Shown here: one piece after another, positions 46,033-56,091 of the stretch
How positions within the stretch are numbered: the stretch's first letter is position 1
How the letters are laid out: each line of letters begins with the position of its first letter
Assembly: GCA_024196135.1 (NCBI GenBank)
Contig: JAMQCK010000031.1
Coordinates: forward strand, 62,001-126,000
DNA length: 64,000 nucleotides
Direction of reading: 5' to 3'
From: Pleurotus ostreatus/Saccharomyces cerevisiae fusant
Taxonomy: Eukaryota > Opisthokonta
Position numbers and translations under genes: made by a program
Notes under the pieces: model-generated
What the model saw: the letters and a program-made list of their open reading frames with translations, nothing else
What the model was told of the DNA's origin: nothing
The model's database searches: none

Positions 46033-46111
46033 GACGAATTCAAGGCGAGGCGAAACGAACTCACGGCGGGGCGAGACGAACTCGTAGCGAGGCGAGACGA
46101 ATTCATAGTGA
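46033..46111. repeat. 21-bp minisatellite, about 3.7 units
   Basis: Units start at 46033, 46054, 46075 and 46096. The consensus is GAY/RCGAAYTC followed by an RNGGCGRGGCGA-like half. The unit is a multiple of three, so an open frame crosses it, but I do not regard it as coding. Confidence 0.8.
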
Positions 46112-46197
46112 ATTTCGGAGGCTACTATTCGTGGATCGGCTCGTATTGAGTTGGGCGTCGCCTGACTTGTAAATGGTCATTGACTAGGAGATACGCG

Positions 46198-46315
46198 CTG
46201 CTCAGGCGACAGATGCGACCTGCTCAGGCGACAGATGCAACCTGCTCAGCAGACTGGTGTGCCCTATTCAGCAGACAGGTGTACCCTATTCAACCTACAG
46301 ATCTCCCTGCTCAGC
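46198..46315. repeat. 22-bp minisatellite, five to six units
   Basis: Units start at 46198, 46220, 46242, 46264, 46286 and about 46307. The first two differ by one base (CTGCTCAGGCGACAGATGCG at the start), and later units drift stepwise (CTATTCAGCAGACAGGTGTA). Confidence 0.8.
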
Positions 46316-46400
46316 TGAGGACCTGGGTGGAGAAGCTAGCGCGCTCAGATGACTGACGGAGGTTTGGCCTCGCATGCAGCTTACCTACTTCCCTTGACGC

Positions 46401-46492
46401 GCATTCAGCGCGTCTTGTACCGAATTCAGTGCGCCGAATTCAGTGGGCCCTGCGCCGAATTCAGCGAGCTTTGCGCCGAATTCAGTGGGGGC
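46401..46492. repeat. 21-23-bp imperfect minisatellite with GAATTCAG core
   Basis: The core CGAATTCAGYGNG recurs four times between 46420 and 46492, with a diverged first copy at 46401. The same ATTCAG/CTCAG text occurs in the 22-bp block, so the two arrays may be related. Confidence 0.7.
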
Positions 46493-48020
46493 TTTGTGCC
46501 GCACTCGGCCGCCTGCGTCGCTGAGGCAGAAGCCCCGTCACGGGGCCGTGTAAACAGGTTCGCCCATCTGTCGTGGGAGGAGTGCGCAGCCCGCGGCGAG
46601 CGGCGGACTGTCGAGGTGCGCGATCCAGGGTGCCTTCGTGGTAGGTGTGCGGCTTCGTTGCAAGTAGAACGCGCGGCTTCGTTGCAGATAGACCGCGCGG
46701 CGGTTCGAGGGCGATGTCGAACGCAGTGTCATGATGAGCGCGGCTGGGGTCTTGAGGGGATCTCCCGCGAGTGATAAGGTGGGAGGAAGAACGCACGGCT
46801 GTCGCTGCGGGCTGGGCGAAGCGGCAAGGGCTCGTTTATTTCGAGCGCCAATGCTGTCGAAGACCTTCGCTGCGTTTCTGTGCGGGAAGGGTACCGAGAT
46901 TCGAGATAAGCATTGCTTGAGACATTGCAGTGACAGGTCGCATGGACTGGTAGAGAATCTTCCTGCGAGGGGAGCTAGAATGACGAGGTGGAGTTGTCTA
47001 TCATCGCAGGCTGAGTGAGGGAAAGCGTCGAATGTTGGTGCGGACGGTGCCGAACCCATTTTGTTTGTTTGCCGGAGATAACTAATTACCTTTTCGGGCG
47101 ACAAGTCGAAGTTGGTTTCCCCAGCTTGTGAACCTCGTACAGGCTAGTACGAGGGAAGAAGGGGGTCAAATCGCTAAGCGTGTTGACTGTAGACACATCG
47201 CTATAGCGGCCTAATTTTCGAAAGAACTGTGTTGTGGGGAATGGCTATACGACCCAGATATGTAGGCACAACAAAGGCCTCCAAAAATGGAAGTTGCGAT
47301 ATTCGCCAAGACGCCGCCCCGGCGAGCGGAGGGATTTCAGACTCAGACGTACTTCCTCAACCTTCCCGCAACGATAGCAAAAGTTGACCGCGTCGAGACA
47401 GTCAGCTGCGGATGGGAAACGGATGGGTTTAGGCGTACACTTCGATAGACGTCCGTATGACATAAATGGCGTCCGCTATCTCTCGCACGCGGACACGGCC
47501 TGAGATAGCGAGACAGGACGGTCAGGTCAGGCAGTACGAGGGTACGATTGGAGGACAAGCCGGTCGGCGGTATGCAACGGTCAATGTCGAGATGAAGGTG
47601 AGGCGACGATGATTGGATCAGAGTGCGGGGCAAGAATAGTGCCACTGTGGGGAATGCGGGGTAGCAGCCTATTGCGGGGGCAGCTGAGCGGTCCCAAACA
47701 GCAGGAGCCGCCCAGCAGACCCGGAGCCAGCCTGTCGCGTGCTCTGTCCGCCGCTCCTCGAGGCTCGCAGGCGCTCGGGTATCCCCCGACCAAACTGCGG
47801 GAAGGACGGTGGTGTCATGAACGTTGTTCTCTTCCGTGAGCGTTCTTGGACAGCTTGCACCACGACTAGCCGGGCGAGAGCTCCTCTGGAGCACCCTCGA
47901 GCGCTCGCGAACTCGACTTGGCCGCGAAGAGGGCGATTCCTCCGTCGCCACGTCGTGTAACGGCAGCAACAGCTTCCAAGATGCGAGATCTCTTGTGGAG
48001 ATCGATGACACACGCAGGCA
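46493..48020. other. Intergenic, nothing recognised
   Basis: 1.5 kb between the minisatellites and the promoter of the next gene. A short doubled phrase (GCGGCTTCGTTGCA) occurs at about 46647 and 46675. The 264-codon minus frame at 47343-48134 has no domain and overlaps the next gene's promoter. Confidence 0.45.
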
Positions 48021-48026
48021 CACGTG
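48021..48026. promoter_or_regulatory. CACGTG palindrome (E-box type)
   Basis: A perfect CACGTG lies 125 bp upstream of the ATG at 48151 and 10 bp before a TATA element. bHLH factors bind such sites in fungi; use here is inferred. Confidence 0.45.
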
Positions 48027-48035
48027 ATGGCAAGG

Positions 48036-48095
48036 TATATAGCACCGCCCGGCCGAGACCTCCTCCTTTCTAACTTTCCTCTTCCCCCCTCTCGC
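48036..48095 (+). promoter_or_regulatory. TATA element and pyrimidine-rich tract
   Basis: TATATA at 48036-48041 is followed by a CT-rich run (48062-48095) before the ATG at 48151. This is a classical layout for a well-expressed fungal gene. Confidence 0.6.
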
Positions 48096-48150
48096 TCGCT
48101 CTACCATCTCCAGTGTTTGTACGAATAAATACATAGCTCACCAAAGCAAA

Positions 48151-48920
48151 ATGTCGTCCAACAACGGTCGCGATAACGCCCAGCACTCGGCCCCCATCCC
48201 CATCAACACCAGGGGCCGCTCGCGCTCGGCGTCCATGTCGTCCGGGTACTCGTCGGGAGGCTCGCCGAGCTCCCCATCGCTGCCCGCAACGCCCATGACA
48301 GGCTCCATGTCGTCGCCCAAGATCGGCGTGCAGGGAGGATCCCCCATCATGTCCTACTTCCTTGCGCAGTCGCCCACCAAGCCCGCTGCGACATTCCCAT
48401 TCAGGCGCTTCGGCGCCACGCCCGTCTTCGAGGGTGAGTAGCGACACAGTACCATGACTCGTCTTAGATCGCTGACTCGAGGTCAGAAGAGGAGGGCGAT
48501 CAGGAGCCGCCTGCGACGGCGCACGCCCGCCGCGCCAGCACCCAGTTCGCCGGTCGTCTTGGTGCCCCGCAGGTGATCCCCGGCGACCAAAAGGAGCGCG
48601 GCACTGGGCTACTTCGGCGCCTCTCCATCGGGGGCGCCGCTGCATTCGCAAGGGTACGTCCTGCTTACCAACGAGGTGTATGCGTGTTCCTGACCACGAT
48701 CGTACAGCCGACCGCTGAGATGCTTTCCCCCACCTCGCGCGGCCCGCCGAGCCCGACTGCCAGCCCCATCACCCCGTCGAGTGCGACCACTAGGGTCCCG
48801 CCGACGACGCAGATGCGCAAGGCCCGCCGCTCGAACACGGTCTCGGAGAGCAAGCCGCGCCGTGCGCCGAGCCCGATGGGCGAGCGCATCCTCAAGGGCC
48901 ACTTCGATGGCTTCAACTAA
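48151..48920 (+). CDS. Conserved fungal Ser-rich protein of unknown function
   Basis: Exons 48151-48433, 48487-48653 and 48708-48920 give 220 aa. The protein is Ser/Pro-rich and probably disordered, with short conserved islands: IMSYFLAQSPTKPAATFPFRRFG, cut here to its core SYFLAQSPTKP, then GLLRRLSIGGAAAFAR in the middle and APSPMGERILKGHFDGFN at the very end. I recall the C-terminal block from proteins across filamentous fungi, but no function is known to me. RRLSI and RRSNT look like basic-directed kinase sites. The gene has a strong promoter layout (E-box, TATA, CT tract), which suggests high or regulated expression. No signal peptide or membrane segment is present. Splice sites are canonical and the length is a whole number of codons. 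Confidence 0.8.
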
Positions 48921-49562
48921 GCAGGCCGTCCCCTCCATCTCTGCTTTGGTCCGCAGCAGGATACCCGCAATCGCTGATGGACGTGTATCATCGCACCTCT
49001 CACCTCTCGTCGTCGCACTCGTCTTCGTCGTCCTCGCTCGTCGTCCCTTTGCCCATCTGTCATCCCATTAGATTAGGTTCCCTGTATTCGTTCTCTCCTC
49101 TTTCTCTCTTCTCTCCCGTCGTCTTGTCTGTCTGTCTAGGGTGTGGCTCGTGGGTTGTGCACCAGCGCCTACTACTTATTGCCTGCTCCCGCGCTGCAAG
49201 GTACGTCGTCTTGTCTCGAACTATCCGCGACGCGATGCTGATCAGGTGTCCAGTTGCTCACCCGAAAGCCGCTGTGTACCATATGTATTGGCTTGCTTCG
49301 AGGTGGTCTTCATCCGCTGTAATGAGACATCCGCCAAGGGCTGACAATGCCCTTATCGCGGCTGGTCTGTCGAAATAGCAAAAAAGTGTATTAGTGGTCG
49401 AATGTACTTTATATCGACATTCATCTGTCGCTACGCAATGGACTGTTTCTTTGCAGAATGGGGCGGGGGTCTGGACAGACGTCAGGCAAGGAGCTTGAAC
49501 TTGTATTGGCCTGCACATTGACCATTAAAGATCTGTTTCTTAGAGCCACCAGGCTTTCATAG
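48921..49562. other. 3' flank of the Ser-rich gene, nothing recognised
   Basis: 642 bp with a long CT/TC-rich stretch (49000-49130), probably 3' UTR and spacer before tRNA-Tyr. Confidence 0.5.
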
Positions 49563-49649
49563 CCCTTCTTAGCTCAGTTGGAAGAGCATCAGACTGTAAT
49601 GGGTTACATAATCATCTGGGGGTCGCCTGTTCGAACCAGGCAGAAGGGA
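49563..49649 (+). tRNA. tRNA-Tyr(GTA) with 14-nt intron
   Basis: The acceptor stem is CCCTTCT with AGAAGGG, the D arm GCTC..GAGC, the anticodon stem TCAGA with TCTGG, and the loop CTGTAA places GTA at 34-36. The 14-nt intron TGGGTTACATAATC follows position 37. It pairs partly with the anticodon region (GTAATGGGTTAC), as is usual for pre-tRNA-Tyr. The T arm is GCCTG TTCGAAC CAGGC. Confidence 0.93.
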
Positions 49650-49664
49650 TTCTGCATGCCTGCC

Positions 49665-49669
49665 TTTTT
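49665..49669 (+). terminator. RNA polymerase III T-run after tRNA-Tyr
   Basis: Five T start 16 bases beyond the 3' end of tRNA-Tyr. Confidence 0.7.
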
Positions 49670-49856
49670 GCTACATCAATACGTTGACCTTACCTCGGGC
49701 TGTAACCATCATCATTATTGGCGAGTTACGCGGTCTCAGGCTCGTAGGCTGAGCTTGCAGCTTGAAAACTGGTATACCTCCATTCCCTCTTATGGGTGCC
49801 ATCAATTTCGAAGTGTCCAAGCGCTCGTGGCAAACATTCGAACCTTGTCCTCGACC

Positions 49857-52313
49857 ATGATAGCTGAACCTTCGCCGCCTCCTGGGACGGGCTATACGCC
49901 ACCAGATACCCCGGCTAATGCACCTTCGAATAGCCATAAGAAGCGTAAACGAGGTGCGCCGCCACAGGCGCCTGGTACGCCCGGTACTCCAGAGGAAACA
50001 GAGTGCGTATAAGTTGCTTTGCACTGTTTCTCTCGAGCGAACTTTGATGATGAGAGAAACATACTTCACTTATATCTACTCTTCTGAGCTCCGTTTACTT
50101 GCTAACACGCGCGTATTTTCAGCGTTATCTCAATTCGGTCTGACCTCTCTGGCCGTCCGAGGCTGGAATATGCACGAGGGCCCACCTTCGTGCCTATTCC
50201 GGATTCTGACCTCTATCGAACCGAGTTCATTCCGATGAACCATATTGGATTCAGGTATACCCCCGCAGGTATTCACCCGACGAACCACTTGTTGCCATTG
50301 CGCACTATTGCCTACCGGCCACCAATTTTTCGCGCTGCATTCGAGGACCGCAGTCCCTACATTGGTATCTCTCAAGACGGGCTAGTACTCGAGGGCTTCG
50401 GTGGCTTCCGCACGGCGCGCTGCACTGCGCCCATGCGAGAGGGAAAGTGGTACATGGAAGTAGAGGTCATACGTGGCGGGGGCGATAATGGCGCGCATGT
50501 TCGCCTAGGATGGTCCCGCCGGGAGACGCTGCTGAACGGACCGATCGGTCTGGACGGCTACAGCTACGCCTACCGCGACAAAACGGGCGACAAAGTGACC
50601 GTGGCACGCCCGCGCCCATACGGCAAACCGTTCAAAACGGGGGACGTCATCGGCATGTACATCTCGCTCCCACCGCGTCGCCCCGCGGATCCAAAAGACG
50701 AGCACGACCCGGCGCACCTGAAGCGCGTGCGCATCCCCATCGACTACAAAGGGCAGGAGGTGTTCGAGGCGCTCGAGTACAAGCCCAGCCCGGAGATGTC
50801 CGCGCTCATGGATCCCTTCGCGGCTGCCAAAGCCGCCGCTGCGTCGAAACCGACCAAACAGGCCAACGACCGCGCGCCCGACAAGCGCGCTGGACGTGCT
50901 CCTGGTGGCTCGCGCGTACCTGCACCGCCTCCGATGCGGCCACTGCCTCGCCTGCATGGCGCGCATATCGCGTTCTTCCTTAATGGGGAGTGCCAGGGCG
51001 TCGCGTTTGAGGATATATACGACTTCCTCCCGCTTCGTCTGGCCACAAACGAGCGGCGCGGCCCGAGGCGACGCCCGCCGCGCGAGGGGCAGAAGGAGCA
51101 TCGCCTGAACGCGCACGACGACGGTACGCTAGGCTACTATGCGAGCGTCTCGCTCTACGGACCTGCGCGCGTGCGGCTCAATCCGGGCCCCGACTTCAAG
51201 CACCCGCCGCCGGACGACGTCGATACGCTGCTCTTTGCGCGACATGCGCCCCTCGTTGCAGCGCCCAATGCAGGCCGCGTGTGGCGCCCGGCGTGCGAGC
51301 GCTACGACGAGTTCATGGCCGAGCAGCGCGAGCTGGACAAGCTGGAGGAGATCGAGGGTGCGGCTGCGCTGGTCGAGTTCCAGAAAGAGGCGGCGAGGGA
51401 AGCGGCAGCGGCCGAAAAGAAGCGTACCAGGAGGGAGGCAGACGCGGCGCGTAGGCGTGCGCAGAAGGGGGCGCAGCAGGCGCGCGCGTCCGCGAGCGTG
51501 CAGCCGAGCCCGCTGCGGCATGCGACGGCGTACTCTGAGGGCGACCAGGATGCAACGCCGACGGTCAACGCGGGGATGGCCCCGAAGCGCGTGCGGATGG
51601 AGGACATCTTGGACGACCCGTCGCCGTTCGTGAGGAAGCCCTCGCATAGTCGGTCTCCGGACGTCGGCTTTGCTCAGCATACCACGGAGTTGGCCGTCCC
51701 CACGCCCAAAATCGCCGAGAGCGCGTACGCGGCAATCATGAGCCACCCTCGGGAGGTCCCATACGAGCGGCAGACGTCGTACCAAGCGTCCGAGGGCCAG
51801 GATACTCAGTCTCGCGATGTAGACATGCACGACGCGGCCATGCAAGGAGACGAAGACGAGCTGCGCGGCGGTACGCCCGGGTCTGCTGTTCAGAGCACGC
51901 CCGGGTCACCCGTGCATCTGCAAGGAACGCCAGGATCGCCTCTGCAAAGCACGCCGGCGTCGCCGTCTCAAAGTGCAGGAGCTTCACCAACGCCGTTCGA
52001 CCACGTTCAGACTGAAGACGAGCACGCTAGCGACCATGAGGGCCACGCTACTGACCATGAAGGCCATGCTACCGACCACGAATGTCATGCCACGGAGGAC
52101 GACATGCCCGACGAGTACAACTTTCAAATCGAACGTGAAGGGGAGGATGCAGACGAAGAAGAATTCGAGGGCGCCTTTGAGGACGCCGCTGAGGGTGTCG
52201 CAGAAGGCGATTACGAGACGGACGAGGGGGACGAAGTCGAGGGTCATGGGTACGGGGGAGAGAACACTGCGACGCCCGAGGGTTATAGCTCGGACTCTGG
52301 GTCGGAAGCTTGA
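49857..52313 (+). CDS. BRE2: COMPASS histone H3K4 methyltransferase subunit Bre2/Ash2 (SPRY)
   Basis: Nuclear subunit of the Set1/COMPASS complex. Exon 1 (49857-50002) encodes a Pro-rich start with KKRKRG, and exon 2 (50123-52313) the rest, 778 aa in all. The bipartite SPRY domain begins with PTFVPIPDSDLYRTEFIP, has HIGFRYTPAG, APMREGKWYMEVEV, HVRLGWSRRE, DGYSYAYRDK and FKTGDVIGMYISLP. A basic insert (KAAAASKPTKQANDR) precedes the second half IAFFLNGECQGVAF and DDGTLGYYASVSLYG. Residues from about 430 on are a helical charged stretch (EAAREAAAAEKKRTRREAD) and a long acidic tail with GTPGSP and DHEGHAT repeats. It has no N-terminal PHD/winged-helix part, as in yeast Bre2. The second exon is unusually long and intron-free for this genome. 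Confidence 0.92.
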
Positions 52314-52625
52314 GGCACGAAGAGTCATTCTGTAAAATAATCTTCGGGCCAGTGCACCGCTCTAGTAAAATCCATTCGTCGTTCTATGAAGTAGCCTCGA
52401 GTAGTGGCTTCTTTTTCTATGCATGTACTGAAGTTGAGGTGCTTCTCTCAGTTGGCGAGTGGTAATCGTGAGAATCCAATGGAAGATGCCGAGAATCACC
52501 CAAAAGGGCAAGTCTTCAGTGCAACTGCGAACTTCGTCAATTCTCCACCGATTCGTCTCTAGTTTCGCTGTTCTGCAGCGCTTGAGATGCCCTTTTAAGC
52601 TGGAATGAACGGGGAGCAAAAGGTT
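52314..52625. other. 3' flank between BRE2 and tRNA-Leu
   Basis: 312 bp. It contains the run of A at 52618-52621 that acts as the T-run for the minus-strand tRNA-Leu. Nothing else was seen. Confidence 0.5.
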
Positions 52626-52728
52626 TGACGAGAGTGGGATTCGAACCCACGCTCCGAAGAACTAGATCAATCGTGGGTTCGATTCCCACTCCTGATTCTA
52701 GCGCCTTAGACCGCTCGGCCATCTCGCC
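52626..52728 (-). tRNA. tRNA-Leu(CAG) with 23-nt intron that mimics the T arm
   Basis: On the minus strand the acceptor stem is GGCGAGA with TCTCGTC (one G-T pair), the D arm GCC..GGC, the anticodon stem CTAGA with TCTAG, and the loop AT CAG G gives anticodon CAG (codon CUG). The long variable arm TTCTTCGGAG fits tRNA-Leu. A 23-nt intron follows position 37. It contains the hairpin GTGGG AATCGAA CCCAC, nearly the reverse complement of the true T arm GTGGG TTCGAAT CCCAC. A short open frame that overlaps here is only a shadow. Confidence 0.92.
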
Positions 52729-53285
52729 CTGTGTTGTAGGGCTTCAGGCTACGTCCTGTGCTCGCAGTTTGAGTCCTCCTCCGCTCCACCCCTTCGGATG
52801 CGCTTCCAGCCGCCTTTGAACAGAATGGGACGGTTGACTGATTACTACATACCCATCCTATTGTTGGCGGGTCTGGGAGTCCGCAGCTGTGGTGAGAATT
52901 ATATCAGAGGCTGCTGACTCTCAACATTCATGAGTCGCTGCCCTTCCAAAGTACGGCGTGTGCGACAGCATGGATATGGACATGCTGGTCGTGACTGTCA
53001 TGATGGTCGGAATGAAGGCGCATTGACGGACGTCCGAAAAGGGAACAATAGGCATCAATCCAAATGTAACCAAACAAACTTGAAGTCCTTGTCACAAACG
53101 GTGACGCCTAACTTGGCCACTGCAGCGCACCGTTCGATTACGGACGCCAGGAGTCTTCGAACACAACGACAGCCGGATCTACTCCACATACTCCGTGCAT
53201 AAGCGCTCCAGCCACCCTCCCGGGCGACTTCGCCGAGTGCTTTGGAACGCTTCGCTCGCATTTTTTCGTGACAACCTGCCACTCG
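52729..53285. other. Upstream region of CTF8, nothing recognised
   Basis: 557 bp between tRNA-Leu and the CTF8 start codon. Confidence 0.5.
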
Positions 53286-53845
53286 ATGACTATCCCCATC
53301 ACTATTGGCTCTTCCTCCGAATACTCGCCTCTACCTCCCGGCCTGGCGCGCATTTCGCATAATGAAGTTGTCCTCGTCGAGTTACAAGGCGCACTCGAAG
53401 TCGAAAGCCGCGAAGCACGCGAGCGCGACGGGCGTCTCATAGGGCGCTTTGGTATCGACGAGAATGGGGTGAGTGTGACTTCTTCTCTGAGGCTCCCCTG
53501 CCCTCCGTAGTATCCTGTCAATCAATGCGCCCTTGGCTAACACCTGCGACCCAGACGCGCGCCACGCTCTTCATCGGTCATCACCTTCTCGAAGGCAAGG
53601 TCGCCCAAATGCCAAAACCATTCGCCGTCATGCAGCGAAAAAGCGTGCCCGCGCCACGACGGAGCACGTTGAGCGCTTGTGAAGGCGACGGAGATGCGAT
53701 GGACGTCGACGCGCCTGCAGACGAGACCTCCCCACAGGAGAACGTCACCTGGGAGATCATCGCTGTGGTGAAGCGGAAGATCGTCTTCTCGAAACGGCCG
53801 ATGCCAATCGTGGGTCGGACGGCGCAGAAGACGGGTGTCTGGTGA
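53286..53845 (+). CDS. CTF8: Chromosome transmission fidelity protein 8 (Ctf8)
   Basis: Small subunit of the Ctf18-Dcc1-Ctf8 alternative clamp loader that loads PCNA and supports sister-chromatid cohesion. Exons 53286-53468 and 53555-53845 give 157 aa. The N-terminal half has VVLVELQGALEVES and the family-typical IGRFGIDENG at the intron border. The second exon begins TRATLFIGHHLLEGKVAQMP and contains KPFAVMQRK, the hallmark block. The C-terminus has WEIIAVVKRKIVFSKRPMPI. The ATG at 53286 is used because the open frame further upstream begins without ATG. It is convergent with the zinc-finger gene downstream. The gene is intact. Confidence 0.9.
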
Positions 53846-54319
53846 GGACGCAGGTGATGGCGATGGCGGCATGGACAGACGCGCCGACGACGAGGATTTG
53901 GAATTTCTTGATGAGTGTCGCCTTCCGACGGGTAGAGAGCAAGGGATAATATTGACGTCTAGCAGCGTCCTATAGGTACATCTGGGCTTCCAATACAGAT
54001 ACAATATCGTACATAGTATACATTTTCGATGCGAGGTGATGACGAATGTTTGGAATGGTGTCTAGACGTCTACTAATCATACAACGACACATCGTTCGAG
54101 TCCTTGACCTTGATTTGGTACAAAAATCGTATGGAGCGGGGAATGGGGAGAGCGGAGTGGAGATTGGGTGAGGCGGAGAGTGGACTACGTAGAGAGTGGC
54201 AGAGTCGAAGGCGAAAAATCGAAAAACGGACTTGAGGCGGTTGAAACCGCGGTATCTTGACGGAGGGAAACTTCCCTCGCTTGTGATCGACCTTGAAGAG
54301 TGCTTGCGCGCGTTGAGCT
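53846..54319. other. Convergent 3' region of CTF8 and the zinc-finger gene
   Basis: 474 bp; the open minus frame to 53970 is a read-through of the last intron-containing region and not coding by my model. Confidence 0.5.
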
Positions 54320-55080
54320 TCAGATGTTGTGCTTGCAGTATGGACAAACCTTGATCTTCCGACTGAAAGATCAAGTATTCAGACACGGCGATGACGGGAG
54401 AATAAAAGGGCACGCACGCGGCCGGGGAACCAGGTCTCGCTAAAGCATTCTGACACTTGGGACAAACGAGTCCCAAGGCGGAAACATACGAACCGTGGTC
54501 ACGTTGAAGCGACTGCTGGCCTGTTGGCCGCGTTGGACCTATGGGAGTACCTACCGGAGGGGGGAATGAACCGACTGGCGTCGTCGAAAAAGTGGAGGGA
54601 CCGTACGAGGAGGGGGCGTATTCTGGGAAAGATGAGCTGGACTGGAAAGTAGTGTTAGTTCCTTCGGCCATAAGGGATTCAAGTTCGAATACTGACAGGG
54701 TAGCCCTGTAAGCGCGGTCAGTATACGTTCAGCGTCTGTCAGATGGGACTTACTGGGGGTGTTGAACCGGTCCTGCGAGTCGCGCTGGGATGATCGCGAG
54801 CGATGTGGTCCGCAAGTGCTTGACGGCTCGGAACGCGAGCCGCGCAGACCCCACAGCGAAGGGCCTGATGTTCTTTCTGGATGTGCTGTGGATGGGACGT
54901 GCTCAGGGCGCCAGCGCGCATGACGGGGATGAACCAGCTCACCTGCTCGAGACCTTTCTCATCACGAAAGGATTTCTTGCAGGTTGCGCACTTCGGGTGG
55001 TTGGGGGCCTTAAGAATGTGTTCCTCCAAGGCGTAGGTCGAGGTGAACAACTGACCGCAGGTGTTGCACGGCTTGGACAT
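54320..55080 (-). CDS. C2H2-type zinc finger protein with C-terminal zinc ribbon
   Basis: Small nucleic-acid-binding-type protein of unknown role, about 190 aa. The ATG at 55080 starts SKPCNTCGQLFTSTYALEEH, a C2H2 finger. A second follows (CATCKKSFRDEKGLEQH, split by an intron), then a third (CGVCAARVPSRQALADH). A Ser/Pro/Thr-rich linker comes next. The C-terminal exons give VCPKCQNALARPG and, after an intron (donor GTGCGT), KVCPYCKHNI stop, which form a CPxC...CPxC zinc ribbon. The last exon ends at 54320. Without that splice the frame would run on to 53970, but it would lose the second half of the ribbon, so I prefer the spliced form. Confidence 0.75.
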
Positions 55081-56091
55081 TATAGCACGAGTAGGATAGA
55101 TGAGTAGAGGGATTTTTTGGATGGGTAGGAGGAGGTCGTTAGTGAAGCTTTTATAGATGTGGTGGCGTAGGTGCGCACCGCGGAGGTATCGTACGCGCTT
55201 CATCCCAATGCTGTCGAGAAGTTGAGCGGAAGCGAGAGGTCGAGTCAACGATCGTGGGCGCTGGGGTAGGTCTCTCGTCTTCGGACAAAGGCCGGTAGGT
55301 AGCTCTGCGTGTCCCACGTCCAGGTGAAGCAATACCGAGAGGCCGGAGGACGAAGAAAAGTCAACCGGAGAATAATGAGCAGATTAGAGTGACTGGCCTA
55401 CGCATTTACGCGGCTCATTGCATGTTCCCATCAATTACATGTTGATCCCAAAACTCAGCGACGTTGGAAGCGCCCACGTTAAGCCTCGCCTCTGACTCTA
55501 CTCATCGCTTTATGGCCGGGGTGAGTCACCTCAAGAGCGCCACAAGAGTCACTGAAGGGCCTTCTGGAAAGCTGATACTGCCGCTTTACTGACTTGTAGG
55601 TCTAGAGGTGTACGGAATGATTCCCGGACAATCGGAGTATATTCTCTAGTCATTATGGGACGCTGTACGGTATACTAGGGCTATCCTACGACTCAGGAAG
55701 GTGACGGCGCCCACTCTAATCAGCATGAAGGGCGCCTGAGAGGTAACAAGCGCCAAAGTCGCTGTTGACGGCAGACCCCGGCGGCACCAGCAGGCCGGTT
55801 GGCGGCCCGTCTTATCCGGCATCAACAGCTTTCGGCCAGTGCCGACATCGTCACCTACAACCTCCCCTCATCTCGATCCTTCAGCACTCGACCGAGCTCC
55901 TTCAGGTTGATCAATATCTGTGAAAACTGTTTTCTACACTGTCTTCGTACTCCAACGGCCCTTACACCGGTCCAGCTCGCTACGTCATCTATCAGGAAGC
56001 CTCGCAACTCATAGACGCCATCGCCGCCGACAACCGCTTTCTTTGACCAAGAAAATTAGAAACAAATCTCGACGCTCTTTATAACACTACC
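55081..56091. other. Intergenic, nothing recognised
   Basis: About 1 kb between two divergent genes. It should contain both promoters. No specific sites were identified. Confidence 0.5.

Noticed and set aside
47343..48134. 264-codon minus-strand open frame
   Set aside because: No domain, odd composition, and it overlaps the E-box, TATA and CT tract of the gene at 48151.
52537..52819. Short frames reading text such as MAERSKALESGVGIEPT
   Set aside because: This is translated tRNA-Leu, a well-known artefact; the tRNA fold is complete.
53970..54319. Extension of the zinc-finger gene to a stop at 53970
   Set aside because: Splicing with GTGCGT...CAG restores the CPYC half of a zinc ribbon and a stop at 54320; the read-through lacks any pattern.
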